DNA of 19,105 bases from VFMC01 sp044238435 (GTDB taxonomy: Bacteria; Actinomycetota; Acidimicrobiia; Acidimicrobiales; Ilumatobacteraceae), in NCBI GenBank assembly GCA_044238435.1, contig JBIIDH010000071.1, forward strand, positions 1 to 19,105, read 5' to 3'. A program made the translations under genes and the position numbers. Below, one piece after another: positions 13,312-19,105 of this stretch. The notes beneath the pieces are model-generated. The model was not told the origin of the DNA. It saw only the letters and a program-made list of their open reading frames with translations, and did no database searches. The number at the start of each line of letters is the position of its first letter. Positions within the stretch are counted from its first letter, which is position 1.

Positions 13312-15141
13312 ATGGGGACTGTGCAGTTGCGGGCGCCGATGCAGGGCACGATCGTGTCGGTCGACGTGGTGGTGGGCCAACAGGTTCGTGCCGGTCAGCA
13401 GGTGATGCTGATCGAGTCGATGAAGATGCACCACGCCATCGAGGCCGATGCCAGCGGTGCCATCGACACGCTGCTCGTGGCCGTCGGCCAGACCGTGGCC
13501 GAGGGTGAGGCGGTGGCGATGCTCGCACCCGGCGAGGTGACCGTGGTTGAGGTGGTCGCGACGGTCGACGACGACCCCGACCGGATCAGACCCGACCTGG
13601 CCGAGACGCTCGCCCGACACCGCTTCGGCCACGACGAAGCCCGCCCCGACGCCGTGGCCCGCCGCCGCGCAGTCGGCCGCCGCACTGCCCGCGAGAACGT
13701 GGCCGACCTCGTCGATCCCGGCAGCTTCGTCGAGTACGGCCCGGTGGTCATCGCCGCCCAGCGCCGTCGTCGACCGGTGCAGGAGTTGGTCGAGCGCACA
13801 CCGGCCGACGGGATGATCGGCGGTGTGGGCACGGTGAACGGGCACCTGTTCGACGGCCACGCCACCCGGGTGGTGGCCATGTCGTACGACTACACCGTGC
13901 TGGCCGGCACACAGGGCACGCAGAACCACCGCAAGAAGGACCGCCTGTTCGAAGTGGCCGAGCAGTTGCGCCTGCCGGTGGTGTTCTTCACCGAAGGTGG
14001 GGGAGGGCGGCCCGGCGACACCGACCAGACAGGCGTGAGCGGCCTCGACTGCCTCGCCTTCCTGTACTTCGCCGAGCTCAGCGGGCTGGTGCCGCTGGTG
14101 GGCGTGAATGCCGGCTACTGCTTCGCCGGCAACGCCGCCATCCTCGGCTGCTGCGACGTGGTCATCGCCACCGCCGACTCGAACATCGGCATGGGCGGCC
14201 CCGCCATGATCGAAGGCGGCGGCCTGGGCGTGTTCGCACCCACCGAGATCGGGCCCATCGACGTGCAACGCGCCAACGGTGTGGTCGACATCGTGGTGGG
14301 CGACGAGGCCGAAGCCGTGCAGGTGGCCAAGCAGTACCTCGGCTACTTCCAGGGGTCGGTGTCGCAGTGGGAGGTGCCCGACCAACGCTTGTTGCGCCAT
14401 GTCATCCCCGAGGACCGCAAGCGCAGCTACGACGTGCGTGCCGTCATCGAGGGCATGTTCGACACCGGGTCGGTGCTCGAACTGCGCCGCGACTTCGGCC
14501 TCGGCATGGTCACCGCGCTGGCGCGGGTGGAGGGCCGGCCGGTCGGCGTGATCGCCAACAACCCCAACCATCTGGCCGGGGCCATCGACAGCCCGGGGGC
14601 CGACAAGGCAGCCCGCTTCATGCAGTTGTGCGACGCGTTCGACATCCCCATCGTCACCCTGGTCGACACGCCCGGGATGATGGTGGGGCCCGAGGTCGAA
14701 CGCACGGCGCTGGTGCGGCACTGCACCCGCCTGTTCGTCACCGGTGCCAACGTCACCGTGCCGATGGTGAGCATCGTGCTGCGCAAGAGCTACGGCCTCG
14801 GCGCCCAGGCGATGATGGGCGGCAGCACCAAGCGACCGCTCGCCTGTGTGGCCTGGCCCACCGGCGAGTTCGGCGGCATGGGCCTGGAGGGCGCGGTGCG
14901 CCTGGGCTACCGCCACGAACTCGAGGCCATCGCCGACCCGGTGGAACGCGAGGCCACGTTCCAGCAGATGGTCGACCGCATGTACGAGCACGGCAAGGCA
15001 GTGAACGCTGCCTCGCATTTCGAGATCGACGACGTGATCGATCCCGTCGACAGCCGGCGATGGATCGCTACTCTGCTGGCGGCAACGCCACCCCCCACGC
15101 CACGCACCGCCAAGAAGCGGCCCAACATCGACACCTGGTGA
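13312..15141 (+). CDS. Biotin-carrier/carboxyltransferase fusion subunit of an acyl-CoA carboxylase
   Basis: The protein has 609 residues. Residues about 3-72 are a biotinyl carrier domain (RAPMQGTIVSV, then IESMKM with Lys38 as the biotin attachment site). From about residue 95 to the end it is a carboxyltransferase of the PccB/AccD type (ARENVADLVDPGSFVEYG, FFTEGGGGRPGD, the GYCFAGNAA oxyanion region, VDTPGMMVGPEVE, KSYGLGAQAMMGG). It transfers carboxyl from biotin to an acyl-CoA. The usual actinobacterial plan puts the carrier on the biotin-carboxylase subunit. Carrier directly ahead of carboxyltransferase recalls single-chain carboxylases that have lost the biotin-carboxylase part. No biotin-carboxylase gene is in the window, so it must be supplied elsewhere. 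ATG 13312 follows a TACCGT -10. The end overlaps or abuts the next gene. Confidence 0.95.
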   Translation: MGTVQLRAPMQGTIVSVDVVVGQQVRAGQQVMLIESMKMHHAIEADASGAIDTLLVAVGQTVAEGEAVAMLAPGEVTVVEVVATVDDDPDRIRPDLAETLARHRFGHDEARPDAVARRRAVGRRTARENVADLVDPGSFVEYGPVVIAAQRRRRPVQELVERTPADGMIGGVGTVNGHLFDGHATRVVAMSYDYTVLAGTQGTQNHRKKDRLFEVAEQLRLPVVFFTEGGGGRPGDTDQTGVSGLDCLAFLYFAELSGLVPLVGVNAGYCFAGNAAILGCCDVVIATADSNIGMGGPAMIEGGGLGVFAPTEIGPIDVQRANGVVDIVVGDEAEAVQVAKQYLGYFQGSVSQWEVPDQRLLRHVIPEDRKRSYDVRAVIEGMFDTGSVLELRRDFGLGMVTALARVEGRPVGVIANNPNHLAGAIDSPGADKAARFMQLCDAFDIPIVTLVDTPGMMVGPEVERTALVRHCTRLFVTGANVTVPMVSIVLRKSYGLGAQAMMGGSTKRPLACVAWPTGEFGGMGLEGAVRLGYRHELEAIADPVEREATFQQMVDRMYEHGKAVNAASHFEIDDVIDPVDSRRWIATLLAATPPPTPRTAKKRPNIDTW

Positions 15142-15146
15142 ACCCC

Positions 15147-16250
15147 ATGCGCATCGACGCCATCGAACTCAGAATCATCGACCTGCCCTTCGTCTCGCCG
15201 TTCAAGACCTCGTTCGGGTCGCAGGAGTCGAAGACCTCCATCATCGTCACCGTGCGCAGCGAGGGGGTGGAGGGGTACGGCGAGAGCACGATGGACCCGC
15301 TGCCGACGTACCGCGAGGAGACAATCGAGGGTGCGCTCACGGTGCTCCGCGGACGGATGGTGCCGTGGTTGCTGGCCAACGATGTGGAGCACCCGTCGGT
15401 GCTGCTCGACACCTGGGCAGACACGCGTGGCAACCCGATGGCCAAGGCGTGTATCGAGCTGGCGGTGTGGGACTGCTGGGCGCGTCAGCAGGGCCTGCCG
15501 TTGCGTGAGGTGTTGGGCGGCGACCGCACCGAGATCCCGGTGGGCGCCAGCCTGGGCATGACCAGCCTGGCCGGCACGCTCGACAGCGTCGAACGCCACG
15601 TCGCCCAGGGCTACAAGCGCGTCAAACTGAAGATCGAGCCGGGCTGGGACGTCGAGCTGCTCACCGCGGTACGCGACCGGTTCCCCGACATCGAACTCAC
15701 CGTCGACGCCAACTCGGCCTACACCCTCGACGACGTCGACCTGCTGCGCAGCCTCGACCAGTTCGGACTGCACTACATCGAGCAGCCGCTGAACTACGAC
15801 GACCTCACCGATCACGCCGTGCTGGCGAAGCAGATCGAGACGCCGCTGTGCCTCGACGAGTCGCTCACGTCGGTGGCGCGCACCAGGGCAGCGCTCGACC
15901 TGGGCGCGTGCAGTGTCGTGAACGTGAAGGTGGGCCGAGTCGGCGGCCTCGAGTCGGTGCGGCGCATCCACGCCCTGTGCACCGACCGTGGGGTGCCGAT
16001 GTGGTGTGGCGGCATGCTCGAGACCGGCATCGGCCGCGCCCACAACATCCACCTCGCCACGATGCCTGGCTTCGTCTACCCGGGCGATACGGCCTCGGCC
16101 AGCCGCACCTACGCCCGCGACATCGTCGAGCAGCGACTCGAGACCACCGACGGCATCATGCCCGTACCCGCGGGTGCGGGCATCGGGGTCACCCTCGACC
16201 GGCCGTTCCTCGACAGCGTCACGCTGTCCACCGAGGTGCACCAGCGGTGA
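15147..16250 (+). CDS. menC: o-Succinylbenzoate synthase / N-succinylamino acid racemase (enolase superfamily)
   Basis: This is a 367-residue enolase-superfamily enzyme. The catalytic bases are Lys160 and Lys162 (KRVKLKIEPGWD) and Lys261 (NVKVGRVGG). The metal ligands are Asp187 (VDANSAY), Glu212 (IEQPL) and Asp237 (LDES). WCGGMLETGIGRAHN and PGDTASASR are typical of the subgroup that contains both OSBS and NSAR. OSBS makes o-succinylbenzoate for menaquinone; NSAR racemises N-succinyl amino acids, and many members do both. There are no men genes nearby, and the next gene is a GNAT acyltransferase, which favours the NSAR pathway. ATG 15147 matches the family N-terminus (ELR-x-PF-FKTSFG); a GTG at 15138 overlapping the upstream stop (GTGA) is a possible start three residues longer. 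Confidence 0.93.
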   Translation: MRIDAIELRIIDLPFVSPFKTSFGSQESKTSIIVTVRSEGVEGYGESTMDPLPTYREETIEGALTVLRGRMVPWLLANDVEHPSVLLDTWADTRGNPMAKACIELAVWDCWARQQGLPLREVLGGDRTEIPVGASLGMTSLAGTLDSVERHVAQGYKRVKLKIEPGWDVELLTAVRDRFPDIELTVDANSAYTLDDVDLLRSLDQFGLHYIEQPLNYDDLTDHAVLAKQIETPLCLDESLTSVARTRAALDLGACSVVNVKVGRVGGLESVRRIHALCTDRGVPMWCGGMLETGIGRAHNIHLATMPGFVYPGDTASASRTYARDIVEQRLETTDGIMPVPAGAGIGVTLDRPFLDSVTLSTEVHQR

Positions 16251-16954
16251 GCGACGAGACCGATCCGCTGGGCGGTCTCGAGTTCCGTGAACTGCGCCAC
16301 GCCGACGAGCTGGCGGCACTGCCGCCCTTCGAACGGCGCATCTGGGGTGCCGACAGCGACCTGGTGTCGGTGAACATGCTCGTGGCCGTGGTGTCGGAGG
16401 GTGGGGTGGCGCTCGCAGCGTTCGACCGGGGCGAGATCGTGGGCGCCCTGTTCGGCTTCCCCACCCACGAACCGGCGGTACTGCACTCGCACTACATGGC
16501 GGTCGACCCCGCCTACCGTCGACGGGGCCTCGGCATCGCGTTGAAGCAGCATCAGCGCCAGTGGTGTCTCGACCGAGGCATCACCGCGATGCGCTGGACC
16601 TACGACCCGCTGCAGTTGGCCAATGCCCACCTGAACCTGCATGCGCTGGGCGCAGCCGGTGTGGCGTATCACGTGAACCACTACGGCACGCTCGGCGGCA
16701 TCAACGGCGATCTCCCGAGCGACCGCGTGACGGTGTGGTGGGACCTCGTCACCCAGGGCACCGACCGGCCGCCCGCCACGCTGTCGATCGATGTGCCGCC
16801 GGCCACGGCCGACGACATCGCTGCCTCGAACCAGGCGGCGCTCACCGCACGGCTGGCGGTGCGTGCCGAACTCGCCGAGCGACTCGGCAACGGCTGGCAA
16901 CTCGTCGGCGTCGACCGCGAGGCCCGCCGCTACCACCTCGCCCCCCGGGCCTGA
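16247..16954 (+). CDS. GNAT family acyltransferase (COG3375-like), probable amino-acid N-succinyltransferase
   Basis: The protein has 235 residues. The acyl-CoA binding signature of GNAT enzymes is at residues 91-99 (RRRGLGIAL), preceded by the beta-strand HSHYMAVDPAYR. TYDPLQLANAHLNLHALGA and YHVNHYGTLGG are hallmarks of the COG3375 group of predicted acyltransferases. GTG 16247 overlaps the racemase stop by 4 nt (GTGA), so the two are translated together. Published work on enolase-superfamily NSAR operons pairs such a GNAT enzyme, acting as succinyl-CoA:D-amino-acid N-succinyltransferase, with the racemase and an M20 hydrolase. That role is inferred here from the neighbour and family, and the hydrolase is not seen. 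The frame remains open upstream only as overlap with the racemase gene. Confidence 0.9.
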   Translation: MSDETDPLGGLEFRELRHADELAALPPFERRIWGADSDLVSVNMLVAVVSEGGVALAAFDRGEIVGALFGFPTHEPAVLHSHYMAVDPAYRRRGLGIALKQHQRQWCLDRGITAMRWTYDPLQLANAHLNLHALGAAGVAYHVNHYGTLGGINGDLPSDRVTVWWDLVTQGTDRPPATLSIDVPPATADDIAASNQAALTARLAVRAELAERLGNGWQLVGVDREARRYHLAPRA

Positions 16955-16966
16955 CCAGCCGCCACG

Positions 16967-16984
16967 GTTTCTCCGCGGAGAAAC
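16967..16984. terminator. 18-bp perfect palindrome between convergent genes, likely bidirectional terminator
   Basis: GTTTCTCCGCGGAGAAAC is perfectly self-complementary and sits in the 40-nt gap between the stops of the GNAT gene (16954) and the minus-strand oxygenase gene (16995). As RNA it folds to a 7-bp stem with a CGCG loop. There is no T-run, which is common for actinobacterial terminators. A protein-binding site is the alternative. Confidence 0.5.
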
Positions 16985-16994
16985 AGAGCGTGCG

Positions 16995-17972
16995 TCAGTC
17001 CAAGACGGCGTCGGCGAGTTGGGGGAACACCCGGCGCACCTTGGCGAGCAGCCAGTCGCCGTACACACCGTGGAACTCGGTGAGATCGGCCTGGTCCCAG
17101 CGGGCGACACGTTCGGCGGGTGGCACCCAGTCGTCGCCGAGCGGCAACGGCTCGACGACTGCGTTCCACGACGGGTCGAGGAAGAACGGCAGCGAGATGC
17201 GGTCGTGGCCGGCATGGTTGCGCACCCGGTGCGGTGTGCTGCGGTAGCGGCCACCGGTGAGTCGGTCGAGCATGTCGCCCAGGTTGCAGATGATGAGATC
17301 GGGGTCGGGGTCGACGGCCACCCATCCGTCGGCGGTGCACACCTCGAGGCCCGGTGTGCCGTCGTGCGCGAGCAAGGTGACGAGGCCGTAGTCGGTGTGT
17401 TCTCCCACACCCCATCGGTCGGGTGCATCGGCCGGATGCGGTGGGTAGCGGAAGATGCGGAACAGCACGGTGGGGTCGGCCGTGAGCCCGGTGGCGAACC
17501 AGTCGGCGCCCACACCGAGAGCGGTGGCCATGGCCGCCAGCACCTGCTGCCCGAGTGATTCCATCGCCGCCATCCACTCGGTCACTGCGGCCGCTAGGTC
17601 GGGCACGTGCTCGTGGGGCCACAGGTTGGGGCCGTGCAGCGGCAGCGGGCTGGGTGGCAACTCGCGGCCGACGTAGAAGCCCTCCTTCAGGTCGGGCACA
17701 CCGGAGGTGAGCTCGTCGCCGAGCGGGAACCAGCCGCGCCACGCGGTGCCGCCTCGGGCCAGACCCACCTGCTGCTTCACCTCGGTGGGTAGTGCGAACA
17801 GCCGACGCGCCGCATCGAGCAGGTGCTCGCGCTGTTCGGCCGTGACGCCGTGGCCGGTGAGGGCGACGAAGCCGTTGCGCCGGCACGCAGCGTCGATGAG
17901 GGCCGGCGCATCGCCGGCCGAGATGTCGACGACAGGAACCGCGGAGACGGAGTTCGGAACGGCAGGCTGCAC
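16995..17972 (-). CDS. Isopenicillin N synthase-like Fe(II)/2-oxoglutarate oxygenase
   Basis: The protein has 325 residues. The N-terminal region (VPVVDIS, then NGFVALTGHGV) is the conserved start of the IPNS/plant-type dioxygenase family. The metal ligands are His192 and Asp194 (GEHTDYGLVTLL) and His248 (STPHRV); the co-substrate motif is Arg258-x-Ser260 (RISLPFFLDP). Members hydroxylate, desaturate or cyclise small molecules; the substrate here is unknown, and no peptide-synthetase or other antibiotic gene is near. GTG 17972 is chosen as start because it directly precedes the conserved N-terminus and a TACGAT -10 ends 7 nt before it; the open frame farther upstream is antisense to the DUF72 gene. 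It is divergent from the DUF72 gene, with only 24 nt between the two start codons. Confidence 0.92.
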   Translation of the reverse strand: MQPAVPNSVSAVPVVDISAGDAPALIDAACRRNGFVALTGHGVTAEQREHLLDAARRLFALPTEVKQQVGLARGGTAWRGWFPLGDELTSGVPDLKEGFYVGRELPPSPLPLHGPNLWPHEHVPDLAAAVTEWMAAMESLGQQVLAAMATALGVGADWFATGLTADPTVLFRIFRYPPHPADAPDRWGVGEHTDYGLVTLLAHDGTPGLEVCTADGWVAVDPDPDLIICNLGDMLDRLTGGRYRSTPHRVRNHAGHDRISLPFFLDPSWNAVVEPLPLGDDWVPPAERVARWDQADLTEFHGVYGDWLLAKVRRVFPQLADAVLD

Positions 17973-17979
17973 GGGCGAG

Positions 17980-17989
17980 ATCGTACTGT
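17980..17989. promoter_or_regulatory. Symmetric bidirectional promoter core between oxygenase and DUF72 genes
   Basis: The decamer ATCGTACTGT reads TACTGT on the plus strand (17984-17989) and TACGAT on the minus strand (17985-17980); they share the TA at 17984-17985. Each ends exactly 7 nt before its GTG start (17997 plus, 17972 minus), so both messages are probably leaderless and only one polymerase can occupy the site at a time. Confidence 0.6.
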
Positions 17990-17996
17990 GAGGGCG

Positions 17997-18863
17997 GTGA
18001 CCCGCATTCTGTACGTCGGCTGCCCGATGTGGGCCCACCGCCCCTGGGTGGGCCGACACCTGCCCGCCGGTACGCCGAGCGGGAGCGAACTGGCCGCCTA
18101 CAGCCGGGTGGTGAACGCTGTGGAGGGCAACACCACCTTCTATGCCAGTCCGACGCCGAACATCGTCGAGCGCTGGGCGACGCAGGCCGACCCCGGCTTC
18201 CGGTTCGTGTGCAAGGCGCCCCGCGAGATCACCCACGAACGTCGCCTGCGCGACGTCGATGCGGCGCTGGCGGCGTTCGTGCACCTGATGGAACCGCTCG
18301 GCCCGCGCCTCGGAGGCATCACCCTGCAGTTGCCCGCTTCGTTCGGCCCGGGCGATCTGGGTGCCCTCGCCGCCGTCCTCGGGCAGGCAACAGCCACGGT
18401 CCGTTGGTCGGTCGAGGTGCGACACCCCGACTTCTTCGTCGGCCCCTCCCGAGCAGCCCTCGACCGCTTGCTCGAGCGATGCGGAGCCGAGCGGGTGCTG
18501 CTCGACTCGCGAGCACTGTTCGCCGAGCCACCGTGCAGCAAGGCAGGCCGCGAGGCGTGGCAGGCCAAACCCCGGGTTCCGGCACTCACCGAAGCACTCG
18601 GCCAACGACCGATCGTGCGCTTCATCGGCTCCGACCACCCGCATCGCACCGATGCGGGGCTGGAGCCCTGGCGCGAGGTGGTGGCCCGGTGGCTGCGCGA
18701 GGGGCGCACGCCCACCTTCTTCGTGCACACGCCCGACAACCTCGATTCGCCCGGTCTCGCCCGGTCGTTCCACGCGGCGGTGGCCGACCTGGTGCCCGAT
18801 CTCGGTCGACTCGCCGACCTGCCCGAGCTCGATCGGCCACCCGAACAGGAATCGCTGTTCTAG
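17997..18863 (+). CDS. DUF72 domain-containing protein (YecE family)
   Basis: The protein has 288 residues. The family pattern is clear: ILYVGCPMWAH near the start, NAVEGNTTFYASPTP, RFVCKAPREITHERRL, then the barrel segments WSVEVRHPDFF and PIVRFIGSDHP and a late PTFFVHTPDN. DUF72/YecE proteins adopt a TIM-barrel fold and are widespread, but have no settled biochemical function. GTG 17997 is preferred: the family N-terminus begins here and a TACTGT -10 ends 7 nt before it. GTG 17988 is in frame but overlaps that -10. It is divergent from the 2-oxoglutarate oxygenase gene and followed 34 nt later by an aminotransferase gene on the same strand. Confidence 0.93.
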   Translation: MTRILYVGCPMWAHRPWVGRHLPAGTPSGSELAAYSRVVNAVEGNTTFYASPTPNIVERWATQADPGFRFVCKAPREITHERRLRDVDAALAAFVHLMEPLGPRLGGITLQLPASFGPGDLGALAAVLGQATATVRWSVEVRHPDFFVGPSRAALDRLLERCGAERVLLDSRALFAEPPCSKAGREAWQAKPRVPALTEALGQRPIVRFIGSDHPHRTDAGLEPWREVVARWLREGRTPTFFVHTPDNLDSPGLARSFHAAVADLVPDLGRLADLPELDRPPEQESLF

Positions 18864-18897
18864 GGGGTTGGGTGCAGGTTGCGCGAACATCGGTGTC

Positions 18898-19105
18898 GTG
18901 ATCGACCGCAACCGACTCGCTGCGCTGCTCGACACCGAGCGAGATCGCTTCATCGCCCTGCATCCCGCTTCGTCGCAACGGGCCGCTGACGCGGCTGAAC
19001 ATCTGCTCGGCGGGGTACCGATGCCGTGGATGAACCGCTTGCCGGGGTCGTTCCCGGTGTTCTTCGCCGAGGCGAAGGGTGCGCGCATCGTCGATGTCGA
19101 CGGCA
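18898..19105 (+). CDS. Class III aminotransferase, glutamate-1-semialdehyde aminomutase-like (3' partial)
   Basis: The frame is open from GTG 18898 to the window end, giving 69 residues of the N-terminus. The segment HLLGGVPMPWMNRLPGSFPV followed by FFAEAKGARIVDVDG is the conserved start of PLP-dependent class III aminotransferases annotated as glutamate-1-semialdehyde 2,1-aminomutase-like. The PLP lysine and active-site residues lie outside the window, so the reaction cannot be assigned; in this subgroup amino-acid or beta-amino-acid transaminases are as likely as the heme-pathway enzyme. The start codon is tentative: no Shine-Dalgarno or clean TANNNT precedes it, only a weak GAACAT ending 7 nt upstream. 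Confidence 0.85.
   Translation, partial: MIDRNRLAALLDTERDRFIALHPASSQRAADAAEHLLGGVPMPWMNRLPGSFPVFFAEAKGARIVDVDG

Noticed and set aside
13297..15018. 573-codon minus-strand open frame
   Set aside because: It is antisense to the carboxyltransferase gene, whose motifs are unambiguous; the shadow is His/Ala/Val-rich with no recognisable fold.
14367..15146. N-terminal extension of the racemase frame to 627 residues
   Set aside because: The extension overlaps the carboxyltransferase coding region in another frame; the family N-terminus begins at the Met at 15147.
17823..17996. N-terminal extension of the DUF72 frame
   Set aside because: It overlaps the oxygenase gene on the other strand, and the DUF72 family start fits GTG 17997 with its -10.
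1..19105. Defence island, prophage or biosynthetic cluster
   Set aside because: No nuclease, integrase, toxin, NRPS/PKS or phage structural gene was seen; the IPNS-like and PhyH-like enzymes alone do not make a natural-product cluster.

Overview
The window is about two-thirds G+C by eye. Codons are biased to G/C at the third position, GTG starts are common, and start-codon contexts look leaderless. With F420-type, Rieske, phytanoyl-CoA-dioxygenase-like and acyl-CoA carboxylase genes, this points to a high-GC actinobacterium. An Acidimicrobiia/Ilumatobacter-like lineage is my guess from gene style only; no marker in the window settles it. I see no rRNA, tRNA, CRISPR array, insertion sequence or phage gene. 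It reads as ordinary, densely packed chromosome.

Layout. (1) 2-1276 is the 3' part of a PYROXD2/phytoene-desaturase-like FAD oxidoreductase. (2) 1277-1463 is non-coding and carries two near-identical copies of a long hairpin-forming repeat. (3) 1464-4998 holds a pirin, an ECF-type sigma factor and a large single-pass membrane protein placed like an anti-sigma factor. (4) 5000-8922, minus strand, holds a membrane-anchored subtilisin-like protease followed by peptide chain release factor 3. (5) 9004-9861 is a luciferase-like F420-dependent oxidoreductase. (6) 9883-13273, minus strand, holds a stand-alone LigD-type DNA polymerase domain, a phytanoyl-CoA-dioxygenase-like enzyme and a Rieske oxygenase. 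(7) 13312-16954 is a tightly overlapping operon: a biotin-carrier/carboxyltransferase fusion, a MenC/N-succinylamino-acid racemase and a GNAT acyltransferase. (8) 16995-17972, minus strand, is an isopenicillin-N-synthase-like 2-oxoglutarate/Fe(II) oxygenase, divergent from a DUF72 protein (17997-18863). A 5' fragment of a class III aminotransferase runs off the end.

How the genes may work together. The sigma factor and the membrane protein look like a signalling pair. The racemase and GNAT genes match the known NSAR/N-succinyltransferase pathway for turning D-amino acids into L-amino acids, although the N-succinyl hydrolase is not in the window. The carboxylase ahead of them suggests an acyl-CoA or amino-acid catabolic operon. 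The remaining oxidative enzymes are of types often used in catabolism, but their substrates cannot be read from the sequence.

The most striking non-coding signals are these. A TANNNT -10 hexamer ends 6-8 nt before the start codon of seven genes, which implies widespread leaderless transcription. At two divergent gene pairs, -10 hexamers on opposite strands share one TA dinucleotide, giving very compact symmetric bidirectional promoters. The tandem hairpin repeat at 1316-1438 is the third.
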